From Deltaproteobacteria bacterium (GTDB taxonomy: Bacteria; Myxococcota; Myxococcia; Myxococcales; 40CM-4-68-19), in contig VBKQ01000172.1 in assembly GCA_005879505.1 (NCBI GenBank), forward strand, positions 1-7,095: a stretch of 7,095 bases of DNA, written 5' to 3'. Made by a program: the position numbers and the translations under genes. The stretch's first letter is position 1; each line of letters starts with the position of its first letter. Positions 1 to 5,867 of the stretch are shown here, piece by piece. The notes beneath the pieces were generated by a model that saw only the letters and a program-made list of their open reading frames with translations, was not told where the DNA came from and searched no databases.

Positions 1-82
1 GCTGCTTGGCGATCGGCCACACCACGCGGTTGGGCTCCGCGCGAGCATCCAGGGGCATGTATACGTCGACGGTCTTCGCCAT
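1..82 (-). CDS. Unrecognised protein, N-terminal 27 codons only (runs off the window)
   Basis: An open frame begins with ATG at 82-80 and runs off the window at base 1. The visible residues begin MAKTVDVYMPLDARAEP and continue to WPIAKQ. The start is supported by a very good Shine-Dalgarno sequence (GAAGGAG at 95-89), six bases from the ATG. There is no signal peptide or obvious membrane segment, so the product is probably cytoplasmic. The gene lies 61 nt after the stop of the binding protein gene, in the same direction, so it is probably the next gene of the transport operon and could be a catabolic enzyme for the imported compound; that is inference from position only. I do not recognise the family. 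The M-P...W pattern faintly recalls the opening of a lipoyl domain, but the usual glycine and spacing are missing, so I make no call. That a gene starts here is fairly sure; its function is unknown. Confidence 0.72.
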   Translation of the reverse strand, partial: MAKTVDVYMPLDARAEPNRVVWPIAKQ

Positions 83-88
83 CGCTCA

Positions 89-95
89 CTCCTTC
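89..95 (-). promoter_or_regulatory. Ribosome binding site of the downstream unknown gene
   Basis: GAAGGAG on the minus strand, six bases before the ATG at 82-80. It is a near-consensus Shine-Dalgarno sequence and fixes the start of a gene of which only 27 codons are visible. It lies two bases after the foot of the strong hairpin at 98-134, so that structure does not cover it but sits directly beside it. Confidence 0.75.
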
Positions 96-97
96 GA

Positions 98-134
98 CAT
101 GGCGCCACGCGGCTCAGTGCCTCGTGGCGCCATG
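98..134 (-). repeat. Perfect 12-bp inverted repeat: intercistronic mRNA hairpin
   Basis: CATGGCGCCACG (98-109) is exactly complementary to CGTGGCGCCATG (123-134). Inside it, after one mismatch (110/122), GGC (111-113) pairs with GCC (119-121), leaving a five-base loop (114-118). The result is a very stable, GC-rich stem of 15 pairs. It sits nine bases beyond the stop of the binding protein gene. No run of T follows it on the minus strand; the Shine-Dalgarno sequence of the next gene comes instead, so it does not look like a standard intrinsic terminator. By analogy with hairpins that follow binding protein genes such as malE, it probably blocks 3' exonucleases and keeps the binding protein message abundant relative to the downstream gene. 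The structure is seen directly; the role is inferred. A protein operator is another possibility, because the repeat is a perfect palindrome in DNA too. Confidence 0.8.
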
Positions 135-143
135 CACGGCTTT

Positions 144-1070
144 CTACTTCAACCACTCTCCCCCACTGTCCACGTTGTCCTTGGTGAAGACGTGCGACTC
201 GAGGGTGACTTCCTTCGGGACCTGCTTGCCCGCGAAGATGTCGAGGGCCATGTCGATCGCCTCACGGCCTCCGGTCGGATACTCGAAGCTCGCCGCCAGG
301 ATCCCCTGCTTCACGTAGGCCTGGCCCTCGTGCGGAAGGGCGTCAATCCCGATGAACAGCATCTCCTTCTCGCGCCCGGCGGCCTTGGCGGCCAGGTAGG
401 CGCCGTGAGCGCCCGGATCGTTGTGGCCGTAGACCAGGTCGATCTTCGGATGGGTGGCGAGCGCGGACTCCATCTCCTTGCGCGCGTTCGGCTCGAGCCA
501 CTTCATGTCGGCGTCGAACACCACTTTGACGTTGGAGCCCTTGATCCCCTCGCGGAAGCCCGAGTCGCGGTCCTGCCCGGGCGTCGAGGTCATGAGGCCC
601 TTGAGCTCGACCAGGTCGCCCTTGCCGCCTAGCTTGCTCACGACCCACTTGCCGGCGGCGCGTCCGATCTTCTTGTTGTCCGCGCCGATGAAGCTCGTGT
701 AATCCGAACCGAGCACGCGCCGATCCAGCACGATGACCGGAATGCCCTTCTTGTAGGCGTCGGCGACGGGCGGGGTCAGGGGCGCTGCCTCTTTCGGGGA
801 AACGATGATCAGGTCGACCTTGGAGCTGACGAACTCCTCGATCTGCGCGCGCTGCTTCAAGGAATCGTTCTGCGCGTCCTTGAAGATCATCTTGATGTTC
901 GGGTGTTTCTCGGCGGCGTTCTTGATGTCCGTGTTCATCTGGACGCGCCAGGGCTCGCCCAGATTGCATTGGCTCATTCCGACCACGTACTGCTTTTCCG
1001 CCGCATGGACTGCGTGGCTGAAGCCGAACAGCACCGCGGCAACGAGGAGCTTCTTGAGGAGCTTCTTCAT
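144..1070 (-). CDS. Periplasmic sugar-binding protein B1, YtfQ-like (CUT2 ABC importer)
   Basis: A 308-residue solute-binding protein of the ribose/galactose class (Peripla_BP_4 type). It captures a sugar in the periplasm and delivers it to the permease. Residues 1-23 are a clear Sec signal peptide: lysines at 2-3 and 6-7, a hydrophobic core at about 8-17, and cleavage after VHA (21-23) or one residue later. There is no lipobox cysteine. The mature part shows the family's two-lobe pattern, with likely ligand-contact segments EPWR (39-42), LDRR (115-118), GQDRDSGF (165-172), YGHND (214-218) and GID (241-243). The pattern and order resemble E. coli YtfQ, the galactofuranose-binding protein, but the substrate cannot be transferred at this distance. 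The start is fixed by the Shine-Dalgarno sequence GGAGGA (1083-1078), seven bases from the ATG. The gene lies 19 nt behind permease C1, which makes that permease its likely partner. Length is normal and the gene is intact. Confidence 0.95.
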   Translation of the reverse strand: MKKLLKKLLVAAVLFGFSHAVHAAEKQYVVGMSQCNLGEPWRVQMNTDIKNAAEKHPNIKMIFKDAQNDSLKQRAQIEEFVSSKVDLIIVSPKEAAPLTPPVADAYKKGIPVIVLDRRVLGSDYTSFIGADNKKIGRAAGKWVVSKLGGKGDLVELKGLMTSTPGQDRDSGFREGIKGSNVKVVFDADMKWLEPNARKEMESALATHPKIDLVYGHNDPGAHGAYLAAKAAGREKEMLFIGIDALPHEGQAYVKQGILAASFEYPTGGREAIDMALDIFAGKQVPKEVTLESHVFTKDNVDSGGEWLK

Positions 1071-1077
1071 GATGGTG

Positions 1078-1083
1078 TCCTCC
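1078..1083 (-). promoter_or_regulatory. Strong ribosome binding site of binding protein B1
   Basis: GGAGGA on the minus strand, seven bases before the ATG at 1070-1068 and inside the 19-nt gap after the permease stop. It is the best Shine-Dalgarno sequence among the transporter genes here. This fits the need for many more binding proteins than membrane complexes. Confidence 0.75.
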
Positions 1084-1089
1084 GGGTAG

Positions 1090-2160
1090 TCATTTGCGGA
1101 CCCTCTGGAAGAGGACCGCGGCGACGATGATACTTCCAGTCAACATGAGGCGACTAGCTTCACCGACAGCATTGATGCTCAGGATTTTCTCGAGATAGCC
1201 GATGGTCATCGCGCCGACAAGGGTGAACAGCATGCCGCCCCGGCCGCCGTTCAGGCTGGTGCCGCCCATCACCACGATGGCGATCGCGGACAGCTCGTAG
1301 GTGCTCCCCGCTTCCGGGTCACCCTGTTGCTCCTGGACGGCCTGGCAGATGCCCGCCACGGCGCTGAGAAGGCCACTCATCCCGTAGGCCAGCAGCTTCA
1401 CGCCCTGGATCGGGATGCCCGACAGCCGCGCCGCCTCCTCGTTGCCGCCGGTCGCGTAGAAGTACCGGCCCCAGCGGAGCTTGGCGAGTAGCACCCTGCA
1501 GAGACCGATGCAAGCCAGGAAGATCAGCGTCACGACCGCGATGTTCTCTCCCAGGATCTTGTGGTCGAGCGCCGAGAAGATGCGCGGCAGGTCCACGTAC
1601 TTGTAGCTCCCGTCCGGGTTCAGGACCGCGCTCGAGATCTTCTGGCCGCCCGATACCCACTTCGCGAGCCCGCGGGCGAACACCATCACGGCGAGCGTGG
1701 CGATGAATGGCTGCATGCGGAAGCGGGCAACCATTCCGCCAGAGAGCAGCCCGCAGGTCGTGCCTGCCAGGACCACGAGCGGGATCGCGGCCCACGCCGA
1801 CCACCCGAGGTGGATGCTGAGGATGGAGAAGATGACCGCGCAGACGCCGAGGATGCTGCCAACGGCGAGGTCGATCCCGCCGGTGATGATCACCAGGGTC
1901 ATCCCGCAGGCGAGAATCCCGTAAACCGAAACCTGCCTGAGCATGTCTCGGTGCGTGCCCCATTTGAAGAACGACCCTTGCGCGTTGAAGACGGCACCGA
2001 TGATCAGGACGAAGCAAAGGGGCGCGAGCGCCCGCACCCAGGGCCGCTCGAAGGCGACCCTCAGGACGCTTTTTTGCCCGGAGACGGGCGCCCCGGTGTC
2101 GGCGCGCGGCCCGCGAACGTCCAGGAGGATCTCCCGCTCTGCGGTTGGCGTCTCGTTCAT
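1090..2160 (-). CDS. CUT2 ABC importer permease C1 (RbsC/YtfT-like)
   Basis: A 356-residue inner-membrane permease of the branched-chain/ribose type (BPD_transp_2), expected to act as a dimer forming the sugar channel. About ten hydrophobic segments can be seen, the first at about 46-60 and the last at about 337-352, after a 40-residue polar N-terminus. Family marks are ITGGIDLAVGS (92-102), MQPFIATLAVM (149-159), the ATPase-contact loop GGNEEAARLSG (238-248, an EAA motif) and GGTSLNGGRG (299-308). A polar loop at about 172-203 (GQKISS...NPDGSYKYVDLP) is longer than in permease C2 and probably faces the periplasm. The ATG overlaps the ATPase A1 stop as ATGA (2160-2157), so translation is probably coupled; no strong Shine-Dalgarno sequence of its own is present. 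The gene is complete, and B1 follows after 19 nt. The family is certain; the substrate is not known. Confidence 0.95.
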   Translation of the reverse strand: MNETPTAEREILLDVRGPRADTGAPVSGQKSVLRVAFERPWVRALAPLCFVLIIGAVFNAQGSFFKWGTHRDMLRQVSVYGILACGMTLVIITGGIDLAVGSILGVCAVIFSILSIHLGWSAWAAIPLVVLAGTTCGLLSGGMVARFRMQPFIATLAVMVFARGLAKWVSGGQKISSAVLNPDGSYKYVDLPRIFSALDHKILGENIAVVTLIFLACIGLCRVLLAKLRWGRYFYATGGNEEAARLSGIPIQGVKLLAYGMSGLLSAVAGICQAVQEQQGDPEAGSTYELSAIAIVVMGGTSLNGGRGGMLFTLVGAMTIGYLEKILSINAVGEASRLMLTGSIIVAAVLFQRVRK

Positions 2161-3755
2161 ACGGCCTCGTCCGCCATGGCTGCCTTGAGGACCTTCTCCT
2201 GGGTCGCTTCCGCACGGCCGAACCGCGCCGTCACGCGACCGCGGTGCATCACGACGATGCGATCGGCGAGGCCGAGGAGTTCAGGCATCTCCGAGGTGAT
2301 CATCAGGATGGCGAAACCATCCTTGGTCCACTGGGTCATCAGCTCGTAGATCTCGTGCTTCGATCCGACATCCACGCCTCGGGTCGGTTCGTCGAGCAAG
2401 AGCACCCCCGGACGGGTCTCGATCCACTTCGCCAGCGCGACCTTCTGCTGGTTTCCGCCCGAGAGCGTGGCGACCTCCTGCCAGAGTCCCGCCGCCCGGA
2501 TCCCGAGCGCGCGAACATGCCGATCGGCGACCTGCCACTCCATCGCGCGTCTCATCCAGAGTGCTGGAGACACCGCCTCGAGCGACGCCAGCGTGATGTT
2601 CTCCGCCAGACCCAGGCCGAGGATGAGGCCCGTACCCTTGCGATCGTTGGTCAGGTACGCGAGGCCCTGCTGCACCGATCGGCGGGGCGAATGGATCTCG
2701 AATCGCGCTCCGTCGATCGCGACCTTCCCCTGTTCGAGCTTCCCGTATGCGCCGAAGATACCCCGAAGCAGGTCGGTGTTTCCGGAGCCCTCCAGGCCGG
2801 CAAGCCCGACGATCTCGCCGGCGCGGACGGAAAGGGACACTTCCCGGACCAGCCAGGATTTCTTCGTGGTCGATGTCCCGCCGGGCTTGGGCACCGAGAG
2901 ACCGTCGATCTCCAGCCGCACGGCACCGATCGCGGTCCGCCGCACCGGGAAATGCCTGCTCAGCTCGCGGCCGATCATCCAGCGGATCAGCTCGGGCTCC
3001 GAAAGCTGCCCGGCCGGCGCGGTTCCGACGTGCCTCCCGTCCCGCAGCACGGTGATCCGATCGGCGATCCGGTAGATCTCCTCCATCCGGTGCGTGATGT
3101 AGATGATCCCGCAGCCCCTCGTCTTGAGCTGGCGGATGAGGCCGAACAGCTTGTCGACCTCCGGCCCGCTCAGCGCGCTGGTGGGCTCGTCCATGATGAA
3201 GATGCGCGCATTGAAGGCGAGCGCCTTGGCGATCTCGATGCGATTCTTCACGGAGAGCGAATAGTCCTCGACCAGCCGCGACAGGTCGATGTCGAGGTCG
3301 AGTTGCTCGCAGAACTCCCGTGCCTTCCGCAGCTGGGCGCTCCGATCCGTCCACTGCCGCGCCGTACCGCTGCGTGTCAGCTCCCGCCCGAGGAATATGT
3401 TGTCGACGACCGACATCGAATCGATGAGCGACATCTCCTGGTGGATGACGGAAATCCCTCGGGCGGCCGCGTCCTGTGGCGAGCTGAACCGCGAGGGGAG
3501 GCCGAGCAACGCGATCTCCCCCTCGTAGTCGGTGTGCACGCCGGCCGCGATCTTCATCAGTGTGCTCTTCCCCGCTCCGTTCTCGCCGGCGAGCACGTGG
3601 ACCTCGCCGGGTCGCAGATCGAACGACACGTCGCGGAGGACCGGCACCCCCAAGAAGGACTTGGAGATGCCGGTCATCGTCAGAAGGGCTGGATCCGGCT
3701 CGGTCCGGGCGGCAGCGTTGCTCGTCTTCGCCTCCCCGGTGCTCAAGGCTCCCAT
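2157..3755 (-). CDS. CUT2 ABC importer ATPase A1, two fused nucleotide-binding domains (RbsA/MglA-like)
   Basis: A 532-residue cytoplasmic ATPase made of two fused ABC domains; it hydrolyses ATP to drive sugar import through a CUT2 permease. Domain 1 has Walker A GENGAGKST (57-65), Q-loop Q106, Walker B IFIMDEP (185-191) and H-loop H222. Its signature region reads YSLSVKNRIEIAKAL (165-179), with no LSGGQ. Domain 2 has a broken Walker A, GLEGSGNT (320-327, Asn where the Lys should be), a proper signature LSGGNQQK (431-438), Walker B VLLLDEPTRG (451-460) and Ser488 in place of the H-loop His. A weakened second Walker A is usual in the RbsA family. The chosen start (3755) has AGGAG at 3772-3768, though 12 bases away is long. 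Met27 is a possible alternative but has no ribosome site. The gene follows B2 by 15 nt and overlaps permease C1 by 4 nt. Length is slightly above typical because of a 25-residue polar N-terminus. Confidence 0.95.
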   Translation of the reverse strand: MGALSTGEAKTSNAAARTEPDPALLTMTGISKSFLGVPVLRDVSFDLRPGEVHVLAGENGAGKSTLMKIAAGVHTDYEGEIALLGLPSRFSSPQDAAARGISVIHQEMSLIDSMSVVDNIFLGRELTRSGTARQWTDRSAQLRKAREFCEQLDLDIDLSRLVEDYSLSVKNRIEIAKALAFNARIFIMDEPTSALSGPEVDKLFGLIRQLKTRGCGIIYITHRMEEIYRIADRITVLRDGRHVGTAPAGQLSEPELIRWMIGRELSRHFPVRRTAIGAVRLEIDGLSVPKPGGTSTTKKSWLVREVSLSVRAGEIVGLAGLEGSGNTDLLRGIFGAYGKLEQGKVAIDGARFEIHSPRRSVQQGLAYLTNDRKGTGLILGLGLAENITLASLEAVSPALWMRRAMEWQVADRHVRALGIRAAGLWQEVATLSGGNQQKVALAKWIETRPGVLLLDEPTRGVDVGSKHEIYELMTQWTKDGFAILMITSEMPELLGLADRIVVMHRGRVTARFGRAEATQEKVLKAAMADEAV

Positions 3756-3767
3756 GCTCTGGATCGG

Positions 3768-3773
3768 CTCCTA
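3768..3773 (-). promoter_or_regulatory. Ribosome binding site of ATPase A1, embedded in the B2 stop codon
   Basis: TAGGAG on the minus strand combines the TAG stop of binding protein B2 (3773-3771) with the AGGAG Shine-Dalgarno sequence (3772-3768) of ATPase A1. The spacing to the ATG at 3755-3753 is 12 bases, longer than the usual 5-9, so initiation may be weak or depend on ribosomes finishing B2. That would set ATPase output well below that of the binding protein. Confidence 0.6.
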
Positions 3774-4721
3774 GTCGTAGAGTAGCGGCTTCATCTCGGG
3801 CGAGTCGACGTTGGTCTTGTCGTACCACTTGAACCCGGTGTCGATGTTCTTCGGCACCTTCTCGCCCTTGATCGCCTTGGCTGCCGCCTCGACGCACTTG
3901 TAGCCGATGCCGACCGGATCCTGCGAGACCGCGCCGGCCTCGACGCCGCTGCGGACCGCGTCCTTCTGCTGCTTCCCGGCGTCGTAGCCGATCACCACGA
4001 TCTTGCCTTCCTTGTGGAGCTCTTTCACCGCGTTCAGCACGCCGATGATCGAACCCTCGTTGGCGCCGAAGATGCCTTTTAGATTGGGGTGCGCCTGGAT
4101 GATGGCCTTGGCGAGGTCGGTCGACTTGAGCTGGTCACCGCCGCCGTACTGGACGTCCACCACTTTGACGTTCGGGTGCTTCTCCTTCATGCGCTTCAGG
4201 AACCCGTCGCGCCGGTCGATGCCGGTGCGGCTGGTCTGGTCGTGGACGACGGCGGCCACCTCGCCGGAGCCGCCGATGAGCTTGGCCATGTGGTCCGCGG
4301 CCGCGCCGGCGGCGGCGATGTTGTCGGTTGCGGCGGTGGCAACCGGGATATCCGAATCCACCCCCGAGTCGAAACCCACCACCGGGATCTTGGCGGCATG
4401 CGCCTTTTGCAGCAGCGGGATGGCCGCCTTGGAGTCCAGCGCGGCGAAGCAGATGGCGGCCGGCTTCTTGGCGAGCTCCGCCTGCAGCATCTCGATCTGC
4501 TTGTCGACCTGGGACTCGTTCTCCGGCCCCTCGAAATTAATCTTGACCTTGTAGTCCTTGGCGGCCTTCTCCGAGCCCATCTTCACGGCCTGCCAGAACT
4601 GGTGCTGGAAGCCCTTGGAGATGACCGGGATGTAGGGTTCGGCCGCCCGCGCCGCCGGCGCGCACACGAGCGCGACCGCTGCCAGCAGACTCAACGCAAC
4701 CGAGAGCTTGTTCTTGTTCAT
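3771..4721 (-). CDS. Periplasmic sugar-binding protein B2 (CUT2 ABC importer)
   Basis: A 316-residue solute-binding protein of the ribose class (Peripla_BP_4 type) that captures a sugar or related small molecule in the periplasm. The N-terminus is a clear Sec signal peptide with a hydrophobic core at about 6-20 and cleavage after ARA (24-26). Cys20 is not in a lipobox, so this is not a lipoprotein. Likely ligand-contact segments are HQFW (40-43), GFDSGVDSD (116-124), GIDRRDGF (167-174), GANEG (219-223) and GYDAG (246-250). The C-terminus (TGFKWYDKTN, 295-304) is typical of unassigned 'ribose-like' binding proteins, so the substrate stays open. The frame is open up to 4904, but the start at 4721 is chosen because it begins the signal peptide, has GAGG (4730-4727) five bases upstream, and avoids overlap with permease C2. 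The sequence is only distantly similar to B1. It lies 124 nt after C2 and 15 nt before ATPase A1. Confidence 0.94.
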   Translation of the reverse strand: MNKNKLSVALSLLAAVALVCAPAARAAEPYIPVISKGFQHQFWQAVKMGSEKAAKDYKVKINFEGPENESQVDKQIEMLQAELAKKPAAICFAALDSKAAIPLLQKAHAAKIPVVGFDSGVDSDIPVATAATDNIAAAGAAADHMAKLIGGSGEVAAVVHDQTSRTGIDRRDGFLKRMKEKHPNVKVVDVQYGGGDQLKSTDLAKAIIQAHPNLKGIFGANEGSIIGVLNAVKELHKEGKIVVIGYDAGKQQKDAVRSGVEAGAVSQDPVGIGYKCVEAAAKAIKGEKVPKNIDTGFKWYDKTNVDSPEMKPLLYD

Positions 4722-4736
4722 CAGAACCTCGTTCCG
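4722..4736 (-). promoter_or_regulatory. Ribosome binding site of B2 within a small hairpin
   Basis: On the minus strand CGGAAC (4736-4731) can pair with GTTCTG (4727-4722) through six pairs, one of them G-U, around a three-base GAG loop. The GAGG Shine-Dalgarno sequence of B2 (4730-4727) occupies this loop and one stem base, and the ATG follows directly. The pairing is short and could be chance. If it forms, it would temper or time initiation on B2. Confidence 0.4.
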
Positions 4737-4845
4737 AGTGGATGGTTTCTCGCACGCCACCGCGGCGGGCGAGGCGAAGACGCATGAACCAGGGGACGCA
4801 TTGTGGATCGGGCCGCACCTCTTGTGTAGTCGTCTGTGACCCCGA
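4722..4845 (-). other. 124-nt spacer between permease C2 and binding protein B2
   Basis: This is the only sizeable gap between the transporter genes. I see no convincing -35/-10 pair, no T-rich terminator and no long inverted repeat in it; a short GC-rich self-complementary patch lies around 4756-4770. The Shine-Dalgarno sequence of B2 is at its downstream end. The length leaves room for an internal promoter or a processing site that would raise binding protein expression, but neither can be read from the bases. Confidence 0.5.
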
Positions 4846-5859
4846 CTAGCTTTGTCGCCGGCGCCGGATGATGTCCAGGTAGACCGCCAGGATGACGATC
4901 GCACCCGTCACCACCGTCTGCCACTCCTGAGGCACCGAGAGGATCCGCAAGCCATTGGTGAGGGTGCTGATGATGAACGCGCCGATCACGGTGCCGAGGA
5001 TGGTCCCCTCGCCGCCCGAGAGCGAGGTGCCGCCGATCACGGCGGCCGCGATCGCTTCCAGCTCGTATCCGAGGCCGAGGGACGGCTGGGCGGAGTTCAG
5101 CCGGGCGCCGATGAGCACGCCGGCGAGCCCGGCGAACAGGCCAGTCACCGCGTAGACGCCGATCTTCCAGGCGTCGACGTCGACGCCGGAGAGCCGGGTG
5201 GCCTCCTCGTTCGAGCCCAGCGCGAAGGTGTAGCGCCCGAAGACCGTCTTGGAGAGCGCCAGGCTCGCCAAGACGGCGGCGCCGAACAACACCAGCACCA
5301 GGTTCGGCACCTCGAACCCAGGCACGATCGAGCCGAGCAATGAGCCCATCGCCACCTGGTTGAAGACCGGGGTGTCGTTGAAATAGATCGGCCGGAGACC
5401 CGAGAAGACCAGCGCCAGGCCGCGCGCCACGTTCAGCATGCCCAGCGTGGCGATGAAGGGCGGGATCTTGAGCTTCGCGATCAGGGTCCCGTTGACCATC
5501 CCGGACAGCGCGCCGGTGACCAGGCCGGCCATGATCCCGAGCAGCACCGGCAGGTGCCAGTTCGTGATGAACACCGCGGTCGTAACCGCCGAGAGGGTCA
5601 TGACCGTGCCGACGGAAAGGTCGATACCGCCGGTGATGATGACGAAGGTGACCCCCAGCGCCAGCACGCCGTTGACCGTGGTGGCGAGCAGGATCCCGAC
5701 CACGTTGTCGAACTGCAGGAAGTTGGGGGACGCCAGCGAGAAGCCGACGAACAGCACGATCAGCGCGCCGAACGCGAGCAACCGTTGCATGGCGCCCAGG
5801 TGGAGGAACCGCTTGGCGGCCGCGGGGCGAGGCTCGGTCTGCGCGATGGGCTCGGTCAT
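4846..5859 (-). CDS. CUT2 ABC importer permease C2 (RbsC-like)
   Basis: A 337-residue inner-membrane permease of the ribose type (BPD_transp_2), forming the sugar channel, probably as a dimer. About ten hydrophobic segments can be seen, from about 27-43 to about 314-328, after a polar N-terminus. Conserved RbsC features are ITGGIDLSVGT (75-85), KIPPFIATLGMLN (131-143), the ATPase-contact loop GSNEEATRLSG (215-225), NSAQPSLGLGYELEAIAA (255-272) and GGTSLSGGEG (277-286). These match the E. coli RbsC pattern more closely than permease C1 does, notably in the SAQP...GYEL stretch. The tail is basic (RRRRQ, 332-336), as expected for a cytoplasmic end. The frame stays open upstream to 6165, but the ATG at 5859 is chosen because it lies 8 nt after the ATPase A2 stop and the upstream translation is not protein-like. 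The Shine-Dalgarno sequence is weak, which suggests coupling to A2. Confidence 0.94.
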   Translation of the reverse strand: MTEPIAQTEPRPAAAKRFLHLGAMQRLLAFGALIVLFVGFSLASPNFLQFDNVVGILLATTVNGVLALGVTFVIITGGIDLSVGTVMTLSAVTTAVFITNWHLPVLLGIMAGLVTGALSGMVNGTLIAKLKIPPFIATLGMLNVARGLALVFSGLRPIYFNDTPVFNQVAMGSLLGSIVPGFEVPNLVLVLFGAAVLASLALSKTVFGRYTFALGSNEEATRLSGVDVDAWKIGVYAVTGLFAGLAGVLIGARLNSAQPSLGLGYELEAIAAAVIGGTSLSGGEGTILGTVIGAFIISTLTNGLRILSVPQEWQTVVTGAIVILAVYLDIIRRRRQS

Positions 5860-5867
5860 TTGGGTCT

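Noticed and set aside
86..100. A four-codon mini-ORF (ATG TCG AAG GAG TGA, minus strand) ending three bases before the downstream gene's ATG
   Set aside because: It has no ribosome binding site of its own, its ATG lies in the hairpin stem, and it arises from the Shine-Dalgarno sequence itself; chance is the simplest explanation.
98..134. Intrinsic transcription terminator
   Set aside because: The stem is strong, but no run of T follows on either strand, and on the minus strand the next gene's ribosome binding site follows at once.
1561..2349. A 262-codon plus-strand frame opposite permease C1
   Set aside because: Low-complexity composition and no family pattern; it is the mirror of a clear permease gene, and its start lacks a ribosome binding site that I can see.
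2145..3785. A 546-codon open frame on the plus strand, antisense to ATPase A1
   Set aside because: Its product has no recognisable domain and is rich in Arg, Pro, Asp and His, as expected when a GC-rich gene is read backwards. The opposite strand encodes a complete ATPase with all motifs in place.
2281..3897. A 538-codon minus-strand frame overlapping ATPase A1 and the end of B2
   Set aside because: Wrong frame of the same DNA: arginine-rich, no motifs, and it crosses the junction of two well-supported genes.
4722..4845. A sigma-70 type promoter before B2
   Set aside because: No pair of -35 and -10 like elements at suitable spacing could be read in this GC-rich spacer; the possibility remains open but is not supported.
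4722..4904. A 61-residue N-terminal extension of binding protein B2
   Set aside because: It would place the signal peptide inside the protein, overlap the end of permease C2, and consist of unstructured Ser/Arg-rich sequence. The ATG at 4721 has its own GAGG and begins the signal peptide.
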